Assembly (NCBI RefSeq): GCF_000382125.1
Contig: NZ_KB907553.1
Span: 62,001 to 126,000 of the forward strand
Source: Eudoraea adriatica DSM 19308
GTDB lineage: Bacteria; Bacteroidota; Bacteroidia; Flavobacteriales; Flavobacteriaceae
Length of the DNA stretch: 64,000 bases
Reading direction: 5' to 3'
Of this stretch, positions 56,690 through 64,000 are shown one piece after another. The translations under genes were made by a program, and so were the position numbers. The notes below the pieces were generated by a model. The model was not told the DNA's origin. It searched no databases and worked only from the letters and a program-made list of their open reading frames with translations. Within the stretch, counting starts at the first letter, position 1, and every line of letters begins with the position of its first letter.

Positions 56690-57054
56690 TTTTATACTGA
56701 AATTAACAAGCGTTCAATGATGTTATTGTCAAATATTTCCAGCGCCAAAATATGCACATAAAAGTAATATTAACACCCTATATGTATAATTGGTATAGGA
56801 TTATGTATGCATTGCCACAGACCAACTTATCTAAGTTTAGTTTTATTGGTCTTTTAACAGCTAATTGTTATATCCATAACAATTTGTTTGTTTCAAAAAT
56901 CAATACAGTGTATATCCGCTTAAATTTTCCTTTAAACCCCGACTTTAAGTGTTTTAGGGCAGGTCGTACATCTATTTAATCTAACTATACATAATTAAAA
57001 AAGTATTGACAGTAGTACCCCTAATTTTGTAACTTTCAAGAATATTATATTGTG

Positions 57055-57789
57055 ATGTTACAAGCTGTTATTGTAGATGATGAAAAAAAGGCAATTCAAA
57101 GCCTTGCATGGGAATTGACCAACTTCAGTGATGAAATAAATGTAGTTGCTTCTTTTACCGATCCCTTTGAAGCGCTGCGGTTTCTGAATAATAATTCTCC
57201 GGACTGCTTGTTTTTGGATATTGAAATGCCCACCATGGATGGGTTTCAATTCATTAAAAAATTAGGCAATAAGGAATTTCCCGTTGTGATAACCACCGCT
57301 TACAATCAATATGCGATAAAAGCGCTTAAAAATGAGGCTGTTGATTATCTGTTAAAACCAATAGATACAGACGACCTAAAGGATACAATTGTAAAGATTA
57401 AAAAGTTCAACGCCAGAACTTACACCTCGGATAGAATGGAAAAAATTCTTTTGAATTTTAATGCTAATGAAAAGCATAAAAAAATTACTTTCAATACCGA
57501 CGGGAAACTGATTTTCCTGGAGAGCGAGGAAATCCTATATGCGGAATCCGACGGCAATTACAGCACAATTTACCTTTCGGATGGTCAAAAGATCGTACTT
57601 ACCAAAAAATTGAAAGAGGTTAATAAGTTGCTGCCGGGTGATTCCTTTTTCAGGATACACAACTCGTACATAATTAATCTTACAAAAATTAAGGAGTTCC
57701 TAAAAACAGACGGGTATGTTGTGCTTCAATCCAATCATAAAATACCCGTGTCCCGGCAAAAAAAGAGTGATTTTTTGGATCTGTTCTAA
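57055..57789 (+). CDS. LytTR-family response regulator
   Basis: Cytosolic DNA-binding regulator of about 244 residues. The receiver domain (1-120) has the acidic pair in VDDEKKA, the phosphorylated Asp in FLDIEMPTMDG and Lys in LLKPID; the C-terminal LytTR domain (about 145-244) has RIHNSYIIN and VSRQKK. GTG 57052 is also possible, three bases before. The kinase gene starts 18 bp downstream, so they form a two-component pair. Target unknown. Confidence 0.92.
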   Translation: MLQAVIVDDEKKAIQSLAWELTNFSDEINVVASFTDPFEALRFLNNNSPDCLFLDIEMPTMDGFQFIKKLGNKEFPVVITTAYNQYAIKALKNEAVDYLLKPIDTDDLKDTIVKIKKFNARTYTSDRMEKILLNFNANEKHKKITFNTDGKLIFLESEEILYAESDGNYSTIYLSDGQKIVLTKKLKEVNKLLPGDSFFRIHNSYIINLTKIKEFLKTDGYVVLQSNHKIPVSRQKKSDFLDLF

Positions 57790-57807
57790 TCAATTGTAGA
57801 ATTCCCT

Positions 57808-59775
57808 ATGTCAATTCGTTGTAAAATCCCCTGTAGCACGTCATTTTTTTTTAAAACTTCCCTGGTTTTTTGTTTTAGCATCACCCTTTTTCTAAATGAA
57901 ACAAATGCACAATTAAACGGTAAAAATTTCAGGGAAACAACCGAAAACCTTATTTCAAAGGCCCCTCAGTCTTATTATGATCTGGATATTGCACTTAAGC
58001 CAATTCAGCGTGATACAAGTTTGATGCGTTATTTTGCAAATGCCTCAGCCATTGCAAACTATTATGTGGGTGAATCCTATGCATTGAACATGTTAGGCAT
58101 TGCCTACAGAGATTATGCGCAATACGGCAAAGCAATTAAACTGCACCAACTGGCTTTAGATACAGCAGTGAAAAACAACAATACCGAATTTCAAATTTAC
58201 AGTTTAGCAATGTTAAGCACTGTCTACAGGCAAACAGTGGCTATTCCATCCGCCCTCGACTGTGCACAAACAGCAATAAATCTGGCAGAGACCGTTGAAC
58301 AGCCCAGTAAAGACATAAAAAGAAGCTTAAATTATTCTCTGAACAGTATTGGCCATATCTATAGAACTTTAGGTGAATTTGATCTTGCCATAGCTAATTT
58401 CCGGAAATCAATAGTGCTGGAGACCGAACTGGGAAATAACAGGGGCATTGCCACAAATTATAAGGATATAGGGGAATGTCTTGAGGCAGTGGGCGAGCTG
58501 GAAGAAGCGCTTGAAAATTATGAAAAATCCTTAGCTCTTAATGAAAAGGTCGGATCCAGTAGGATTCATGTCGAAGCAAGTCTGGGGTTAGCTCATACAT
58601 ACGTTCATCAGGGAAAAACCGAAGAAGCCCTGGATATTTTCAAATCTATTCTTGAAATATCAGAAGATTTGGGCGACATGAAAATCATTTCTGAGATACA
58701 TCTCAATATAGGCTGGGCACAGATCCAAAATAATAATATTAAAGAAGCCAATTCCCACTTGAATAAAGGCCTGGAAATAGCCAAAAAATATAATCTGATA
58801 ACTGAGATGGAAGAGGCATACTCCTTTTTAGCGGATTTATGGGCAACCCAGGATGATTTCAAAAAGTCTAAAGAATTCTTTATGAAGGCCTCACAGGTGG
58901 AGGATAGTATTTCAAATGATCGCAATAAGCGCTATGTAGCTGATTTAATTACGCGTTCTGAGACAGATAAAAAGAATAATCAGATTCAAGTGCTTGCAAA
59001 AGAGAATGAAATAATCAATCTAAAGCTGCGCAGAAATCAAAATACCTTATTGGTTAGCGCACTATTAATATGCCTGTTTACATTATTACTTTATATTTTA
59101 TACAGGCAAACCCAGCTAAAAAGCGATAAGAAATTGCTGACCCTTGAGCAGAGTATGCTGCGCAGCCAGATGAATCCACATTTTTTATTCAATTCACTAA
59201 ATTCTATAAAACACTATATCATAAACAATGAACAAAAGAATGCTGTTCAATACCTTAATAAGTTTTCGAAGTTAGTGCGTAAAATACTGGAATCTTCCTC
59301 AGTCAGGGAGATTCCTTTATCTGAAGAACTGGAAACTGTTGCGTTGTATATGAACATTGAAAATATTCGATTTTCCAATGAAATAAATTTCAAAATAATC
59401 GTAGATGAGGATATCGATCCCTATATAATCAGAATTCCATCTCTTATTCTTCAGCCTTTTTTGGAAAATGCACTATGGCATGGCCTCTCTTCAAAAGAAG
59501 GTGAAAAATCTATAGTCTTGCAAATAAGTAAAGAAAAAAAGGGGTTCATAAATATAGCTATAACGGATAACGGAGTGGGTAGAGAAATAGCTGAAAAACT
59601 CAAAGAAAGCAAGGTTTTAAAAAGAAAATCAGTTGGGATTAGTATTACAAAGGAGCGTTTGGCTAATTTTTCAAAGGATTATCAAAATAACTTTGAATTA
59701 GAAATTCATGACCTTTTTGATTCGCGGGGTGAAGCTTCCGGAACCCGGGTAATTTTAAATATTCCTACTATTTAG
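57808..59775 (+). CDS. TPR-containing LytS-type sensor histidine kinase
   Basis: The 655-residue protein has an exported N-terminus (hydrophobic 13-34), about seven TPR repeats in the periplasm (about 70-390), one membrane helix (LVSALLICLFTLLLYILY, near 413-430), then a His-kinase domain with QMNPHFLFNSLNSIKHYI (phospho-accepting His) near 455, and an HATPase with DNGVGR and SVGISITKERL. It pairs with the LytTR regulator. Its 3' end overlaps the convergent DUF3109 gene by eight bases. Confidence 0.92.
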   Translation: MSIRCKIPCSTSFFFKTSLVFCFSITLFLNETNAQLNGKNFRETTENLISKAPQSYYDLDIALKPIQRDTSLMRYFANASAIANYYVGESYALNMLGIAYRDYAQYGKAIKLHQLALDTAVKNNNTEFQIYSLAMLSTVYRQTVAIPSALDCAQTAINLAETVEQPSKDIKRSLNYSLNSIGHIYRTLGEFDLAIANFRKSIVLETELGNNRGIATNYKDIGECLEAVGELEEALENYEKSLALNEKVGSSRIHVEASLGLAHTYVHQGKTEEALDIFKSILEISEDLGDMKIISEIHLNIGWAQIQNNNIKEANSHLNKGLEIAKKYNLITEMEEAYSFLADLWATQDDFKKSKEFFMKASQVEDSISNDRNKRYVADLITRSETDKKNNQIQVLAKENEIINLKLRRNQNTLLVSALLICLFTLLLYILYRQTQLKSDKKLLTLEQSMLRSQMNPHFLFNSLNSIKHYIINNEQKNAVQYLNKFSKLVRKILESSSVREIPLSEELETVALYMNIENIRFSNEINFKIIVDEDIDPYIIRIPSLILQPFLENALWHGLSSKEGEKSIVLQISKEKKGFINIAITDNGVGREIAEKLKESKVLKRKSVGISITKERLANFSKDYQNNFELEIHDLFDSRGEASGTRVILNIPTI

Positions 59776-60337
59776 AAGTATCCAAAGCAATATTTTCCAA
59801 TTTTTGATACCATTCCTTTCCAAACTTTCTAATCAGTGCTTCCTTTACAAACCTGTAAATCGGAATTTTTAATTCTTCTCCCAGAGAACATGCAGGGTCA
59901 CAGATTTGCCATTTATGATAATTCACCGCAGTGAGTTCTTCATATTCTGTTATTCTTACAGGATACAAATGACAGGAAACCGGTTTTCTCCATTTTGTAG
60001 CACCATTATTATACGCTTCTTCTATTCCGCATTTTGCGATCCCCTTTTCTGAATAAACGACATATGCACATTCTTCTTTATTAATCAATGGTGTTTCCCA
60101 TTCCCCATCGGCACCCTTTATAAATGCACCTTGCTCTTCAATAGCCGAAACCCCCTCAGCCCTGAGGAAAGGCTTAACATCCGCATAAATGTCTACCAGA
60201 ATTTCGGTCTCCTTATCCTCCAATGGAGCTCCTGCCTCCCCATCTATGCAGCATGCGCCCTTGCATGCAGATAAATTACATACAAATTCCTTTTCCAAAA
60301 TATCATCAGAGACAATGGCTTTCCCAATTTGAAACAT
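59768..60337 (-). CDS. DUF3109 family protein
   Basis: The 189-residue cytosolic protein is Cys-rich, with CNLSACKGACC near 18-28, EECAYVVY, KCGIEEA and CHLYPVR, and a DPACSLG near 155. These fit the DUF3109 family and resemble the metal-binding YkgJ-type zinc/iron-chelating proteins. Function unknown. Convergent with the kinase gene; probably monocistronic. Confidence 0.88.
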   Translation of the reverse strand: MFQIGKAIVSDDILEKEFVCNLSACKGACCIDGEAGAPLEDKETEILVDIYADVKPFLRAEGVSAIEEQGAFIKGADGEWETPLINKEECAYVVYSEKGIAKCGIEEAYNNGATKWRKPVSCHLYPVRITEYEELTAVNYHKWQICDPACSLGEELKIPIYRFVKEALIRKFGKEWYQKLENIALDTSK

Positions 60338-60460
60338 CTTACAGATTTAAGGTGGTAAAGATAATTATTGAATTTTACATTTATAAAATATTTGTCTTTG
60401 TATGATCCAACTAACTTTGGTAAAACGTAAATTTGCGAGTTTATTAAATTTGCACGTCTA

Positions 60461-61033
60461 ATGAATTTTAACTTAAGAGAAATAGCTTCTGCAAGCATGA
60501 TCCTTTTTGCAGTTATAGACATTATAGGAAGCATTCCTATAATTATTAGCCTTAGAAATAAAGTAGGCCACATACAATCTGGGAAAGCTACTTTAGTGGC
60601 AGCAGCCATAATGGTCGCTTTTCTTTTTATTGGCGAAGAAATTTTAAAACTTATAGGGATAGATGTAAATTCATTCGCAGTGGCAGGTGCCTTTGTTTTG
60701 TTCTTTTTAGCAATTGAGATGATCCTGGGGATTGCGCTTTACAAAGATGATGAACCGGAAAGTGCATCTATTGTCCCGATTGCATTCCCTCTGATTGCCG
60801 GCGCGGGCACTATGACTGCCCTCCTTTCTTTAAGGGCAGAATTTCATGTGGAGAATATCATTGTGGCTATTATAATTAATATTATTTTTGTCTATATAGT
60901 TCTAAAATCGTCTAAAGCAATCGAAAGGGTGCTTGGAAGGAACGGTATTAACATAATCCGGAAAGTCTTTGGAGTTATCTTGCTGGCAATAGCGGTTAAG
61001 TTATTTACTTCAAATATCAATCAGCTTTTTTAG
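60461..61033 (+). CDS. MarC-family integral membrane protein
   Basis: The 190-residue protein has six hydrophobic segments; FAVIDIIGSIPI near 18-29 and VPIAFPLIAGAGTMTALL near 105-122 are the MarC (UPF0056) signatures. Inner-membrane protein of unknown function; despite its name the family is not shown to confer antibiotic resistance. About 50 bp precede the next small gene, so they may be cotranscribed. Confidence 0.92.
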   Translation: MNFNLREIASASMILFAVIDIIGSIPIIISLRNKVGHIQSGKATLVAAAIMVAFLFIGEEILKLIGIDVNSFAVAGAFVLFFLAIEMILGIALYKDDEPESASIVPIAFPLIAGAGTMTALLSLRAEFHVENIIVAIIINIIFVYIVLKSSKAIERVLGRNGINIIRKVFGVILLAIAVKLFTSNINQLF

Positions 61034-61082
61034 AATTTGTGGTTCCGAAGCCAGAGCGTAAAAAAATCCAGAAACAACAAAA

Positions 61083-61286
61083 ATGAACAAAAAATTCTCC
61101 ATAGTTCTTATAATCCTAGGACTAGTGTTAATTACCTACAATAGTACACTTATTGATTTTGACGAGCCCTTTAAAGGAAATAGTATCGTTGCTTTAATTG
61201 GGATTGTGGCTTCTTTATGCGCTATATTATTGCTGTTAATATATATGACTTCCAAAAAAATTCAGAGAAAAATAGAGGATAATTAG
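61083..61286 (+). CDS. small two-helix membrane protein
   Basis: The 67-residue protein has two hydrophobic segments (about 6-21 and 35-56) and a basic tail. No family recognised. It follows marC by 49 bp and shares TTAG with the stop of the convergent protease gene. Confidence 0.65.
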   Translation: MNKKFSIVLIILGLVLITYNSTLIDFDEPFKGNSIVALIGIVASLCAILLLLIYMTSKKIQRKIEDN

Positions 61287-62899
61287 TTGCTGAATTCGAT
61301 TTTTTCTTTTGACTGAATTGTAGGCTTATCCAATTCCAGTACTTTTTGTAGCATCTTGTCTGAACTTCCTTTGATCCTGGCATTCAGGTTGGATGTAAAT
61401 AGCTGCTCTGCCAAAGCCCCTTTTAAATAGAGTTTTATTTTATCCTCAAAATCATAGAAATTGATTTTAATATTTCGATCTATTGCATAGTCCACAAACC
61501 TTTCAAAAACAATATCATCTACACGAAAATCCCGTACAAATTCCGCTTCGGTATAATTGGAATATCTGGTTCTGTCTTCTTCTAAATGTTCAAATATAAA
61601 CCTGGACATAAACCCAAGGCTTTCCAGGCTTTCAACCGCTTCTTCTTCATTTGAGCCAATTGGCACAAAAATATCGGGAATAATACCTCCGCCTCCGTAA
61701 ACCACTTTACCATTGGGCGTTGTAAATTTTAAGGAATCTGCTACTTTAATGCTATCTACAGAAATAAGCTCGCCGTTGTGGTAGCGATCTGTAAATTTTT
61801 GATAATAATCTTTACTTCCGTTTTTGTACGTCTTTTGAATAGAACGCCCGGTAGGCGTGTAATACCTGGACACTGTCAGCCGCACGGCAGAGCCGTCTCC
61901 CAATTCCATTTCACGCTGAACCAGTCCTTTCCCGAAGGATCTGCGACCAATTATTGTCCCTATATCATTGTCTTGCAGGGCGCCGGCAATGATTTCACTT
62001 GCAGAGGCAGATCGTTCGTTTATTAATACATAGACCGGTTTATTTTCAAAACTGCCTTTTTTGGTTGCAAAAGTTTTTTCTATTTCCCCTTTCTTATTTT
62101 TTGTGTAAAGGATTAACTTACCATCCTGCAAAAATTCGTCGGCCAATTGTTCGGCAATTCCAAGATAGCCCCCGGGGTTATCCCTAAGGTCCAAGGCCAG
62201 CTTTTTTGCACCCTGCCGCTGCAGTATGCGCAGGGCCATATTAAATTCTTTATAAGTTGATTCGGCAAATCTGTTTATCTTAATATATCCCATTTCCGGC
62301 GTAAGCATATAATAGGCCTGCACGCTTTTTATAGGTATCCTGTCTCTTTTAAGATTTACTCTGAACATTTTGTTCTCGGATTTTCGATAAACCTTAAGTT
62401 CAACAGAAGAACCGTTTTGCCCTTTTAACCTTTCTACAATAACCTCACTCGCCAATCTTTTACCATAAAGAGTGTCGTTGCCTGCCATGAGTATTCTGTC
62501 TCCCGGCTTAATCCCTTTAAGGAAACTGGGGCCCTTTTCCACGGTACGAATTACCGTTATCGTATCCTTATACATATAAAAATTAATCCCTATCCCTACA
62601 AAATCTCCCTTCATATTTTCAGCCACACGCCTCATTTCACTTTTGGGAATATAAACTGAATGAGGATCCAGTTTGTCCAGAATATTATTTACAGTGATAT
62701 CTACTATACTATCTGTATTAATCTCATCAACATATTCATAATCAATATAATCGATTAGCCTGTTGAGTTTATCCTTTTTGGAATTAGTAGTAAATAATTT
62801 CTCAGGTGTGTCGTTAAAATGAAGTTTTCCGCCCACAAAAATTCCAAGCGATAAAGCTAGTGCGATAATTGTTGGCCATATATAATAATTTTTCTTCAT
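61283..62899 (-). CDS. S41-family C-terminal processing peptidase
   Basis: Membrane-anchored periplasmic serine protease of 538 residues. An N-terminal helix (7-24) anchors it; a PDZ domain (about 85-165) with GIGINFYM and GIKPGDRI precedes the S41 core with LDLRDNPGGYL near 238, catalytic Ser in SASASEI near 300 and Lys in RRSFGKGLVQ near 325. A C-terminal helical region follows. It is cotranscribed with the dCMP deaminase gene 15 bp upstream. Substrates unknown. Confidence 0.92.
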   Translation of the reverse strand: MKKNYYIWPTIIALALSLGIFVGGKLHFNDTPEKLFTTNSKKDKLNRLIDYIDYEYVDEINTDSIVDITVNNILDKLDPHSVYIPKSEMRRVAENMKGDFVGIGINFYMYKDTITVIRTVEKGPSFLKGIKPGDRILMAGNDTLYGKRLASEVIVERLKGQNGSSVELKVYRKSENKMFRVNLKRDRIPIKSVQAYYMLTPEMGYIKINRFAESTYKEFNMALRILQRQGAKKLALDLRDNPGGYLGIAEQLADEFLQDGKLILYTKNKKGEIEKTFATKKGSFENKPVYVLINERSASASEIIAGALQDNDIGTIIGRRSFGKGLVQREMELGDGSAVRLTVSRYYTPTGRSIQKTYKNGSKDYYQKFTDRYHNGELISVDSIKVADSLKFTTPNGKVVYGGGGIIPDIFVPIGSNEEEAVESLESLGFMSRFIFEHLEEDRTRYSNYTEAEFVRDFRVDDIVFERFVDYAIDRNIKINFYDFEDKIKLYLKGALAEQLFTSNLNARIKGSSDKMLQKVLELDKPTIQSKEKIEFSN

Positions 62900-62914
62900 T
62901 AGTCTAATTATAAT

Positions 62915-63355
62915 TTAAACAACGTCTTCTATTGCAGGGAGGTGCTGCAATTCCACTCCTGCCCTTTTCAGAAAGTCCAATCCTGAATTATCCTTATACG
63001 CAATTTGATATACAACGCGTTTAATGCCGGATTGGTGTATTAGTTTGCTGCATTCCCTGCAGGGCGATAAGGTAATATACAAGGTAGCCCCTTCGCAAGA
63101 CTGAGTTGAGGCAGCTACTTTGGAGAGGGCATTGGCTTCTGCGTGTAAAACATACCACTTGGTATAACCTTCTTCGTCTTCACAAAAATTCTCAAACCCG
63201 GTAGGCGTCCCGTTATACCCATCAGAGATAATCATCCTATCCTTAACCACAATAGCTCCGACCTGCTTTCGCTTGCAATAGGATAATTTACCCCATTCCA
63301 GAGCCATTCTCAAATAAGCCTTATCGTATTTTTCCTGTTTACTTTGTTTCACCAA
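62915..63355 (-). CDS. deoxycytidylate (dCMP) deaminase
   Basis: Converts dCMP to dUMP for thymidylate synthesis. The 146-residue protein has the zinc site HAEANAL (catalytic Glu) near 71 and PCRECSK near 98. The ComEB-like length and the DGYNGTPTGFENF loop identify the dCMP deaminase subgroup. It lies between the HupE-like gene and the S41 protease gene, a common flavobacterial order. Confidence 0.92.
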   Translation of the reverse strand: MVKQSKQEKYDKAYLRMALEWGKLSYCKRKQVGAIVVKDRMIISDGYNGTPTGFENFCEDEEGYTKWYVLHAEANALSKVAASTQSCEGATLYITLSPCRECSKLIHQSGIKRVVYQIAYKDNSGLDFLKRAGVELQHLPAIEDVV

Positions 63356-63512
63356 ACAGAATTTTTTATGCGCTAATTAATTCAGGTAAAGCACTAAGAT
63401 ACCCGCTTTGGGAAAGTCCTACAACCTTATACGGTTAATTTTTATTTAAAACCGTTGTCTGACACAAAACATTTTAGTCTTCAGACTAAAGCCCGCGTAC
63501 AGAATATCTCTC

Positions 63513-64000
63513 CTACCAGGGCCAGCTATCTATTAACATGGGTATTGTAAGAAGAACTATGGACGCCGAAACCAGGCCTGTGAATACCACCCTTTTAACT
63601 CCAAGTATATTTTGAAAGATAAAGGCCAGCAAGAGTATGGAAAATATTACTATAATCTGCGAAATCTCTATTCCACTTGCAAAACCCAGCAAAGGCCCTA
63701 TTTTTTCATTTTCTTCACTCATCAACATATTGAAGTAATTAGAGAATCCAAACCCGTGAATTAACCCAAAAAAAGTTGTACTAAATTCAAGCAGATATCC
63801 TTTTTTTTCGGATTGAAACGCATAGGCCTGAATCAGATTAAAAGATGCAGTTAACACTATGGTCAAAGGAATTAAAAATTCAACCAGTTCCACATCAGCA
63901 TGGACAATCGAATAGGCAGATAAAGCTAAGGAAAGACAATGAGCGACTGTAAATAATGTAGCCAATACAATTACTTTCTTCCAGTACTTAAATGTAAAAG
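63513..64000 (-). CDS. HupE/UreJ-family membrane protein (5' end outside window)
   Basis: The frame has no stop or certain start up to the window edge; a TTG at 63965 is not needed, because the in-frame upstream residues (FTFKYWKKV) fit the family. At least 162 residues with four hydrophobic segments are visible, including TVAHCLSLALSAY and LIHGFGFSNYF, typical of the HupE/UreJ_2 family, which may move nickel or another metal. It ends 157 bp before the deaminase gene on the same strand. Confidence 0.85.
   Translation of the reverse strand, partial: FTFKYWKKVIVLATLFTVAHCLSLALSAYSIVHADVELVEFLIPLTIVLTASFNLIQAYAFQSEKKGYLLEFSTTFFGLIHGFGFSNYFNMLMSEENEKIGPLLGFASGIEISQIIVIFSILLLAFIFQNILGVKRVVFTGLVSASIVLLTIPMLIDSWPW

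Larger units (their letters stand above)
55559..57051. other. long, nearly gene-free region
   Basis: About 1.5 kb of very AT-rich DNA between nrdB and the LytTR regulator. It holds an imperfect inverted repeat (55780-55815) and a small secreted-peptide frame (56549-56689). No tRNA, known ncRNA or decayed gene could be recognised by eye. Confidence 0.6.

Noticed and set aside
56752-56979. 75-codon plus-strand frame in the gene-poor region
   Set aside because: Its residues read like translated AT-rich intergenic DNA; no signal peptide or motif, and no promoter box nearby.
1-64000. CRISPR array, tRNA, rRNA or phage genes
   Set aside because: No regularly spaced repeats of suitable length, cloverleaf-like sequence or phage structural gene was seen on either strand.

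Overview
The window reads as chromosome of a marine-type flavobacterium (Bacteroidota, Flavobacteriaceae). The grounds are the TonB-dependent receptors with N-terminal carboxypeptidase-like domains, an orphan SusC/SusD pair, DUF3078, DUF3109, DUF1080 and DUF6503 families, carotenoid genes, TAnnTTTG-type promoter boxes, and a near absence of Shine-Dalgarno sequences. Base composition is AT-rich. No rRNA, tRNA, CRISPR array, intact insertion sequence or prophage was seen.

Layout. 1-2.6 kb: receptor 3' end, lycopene cyclase and a convergent prenyl diphosphate synthase. 2.8-9.5 kb: TetR-TolC-MFP-RND efflux operon. 9.5-13.8 kb: SusC/SusD pair. 14-23 kb: housekeeping genes (aspS, a CLC protein, cold-shock protein, tadA, dxs, DUF3078, dgt). 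23-35 kb: a phosphate-acquisition locus with a TonB receptor, a beta-helix lipoprotein, gene fragments, a free-standing regulatory domain, Pit and Na/Pi transporters. 35-39 kb: two secreted PepSY-like paralogs, then yicC-gmk-nadD. 38.8-51.4 kb: an oxidative sugar cluster (two DUF1080 proteins, three TIM-barrel isomerases, two GMC oxidoreductases, a gluconate-dehydrogenase subunit-3 protein, a Gfo/Idh/MocA oxidoreductase, an MFS permease). 52-55.6 kb: class Ia ribonucleotide reductase. 55.6-57 kb: mostly gene-free. 57-64 kb: LytTR response regulator with TPR histidine kinase, DUF3109, MarC, S41 protease, dCMP deaminase and the 3' part of a HupE/UreJ gene.

The most interesting region is 23.0-34.4 kb. 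Hexamers of the form NTWACM repeat with an 11-bp period, the period of known Pho boxes, upstream of the TonB receptor, the free-standing domain protein, the Pit gene and more weakly the Na/Pi gene. In the two clearest promoters the last hexamer lies exactly 13 nt before a TTTG -7-like element and 37-38 nt before the ATG. This predicts a phosphate-starvation regulon that includes an outer-membrane receptor and a duplicated beta-helix lipoprotein of unknown function. The same region is a recombination mosaic: a 31-codon 5' fragment of a second Pit gene is joined to the 3' end of another beta-helix gene.

The sugar cluster consists of two divergent modules, each with a TIM-barrel gene facing away from a GMC oxidoreductase. 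It resembles 3-keto-glycoside pathways: oxidation of a sugar by the GMC enzyme, then cleavage or isomerisation by DUF1080 and TIM-barrel proteins.
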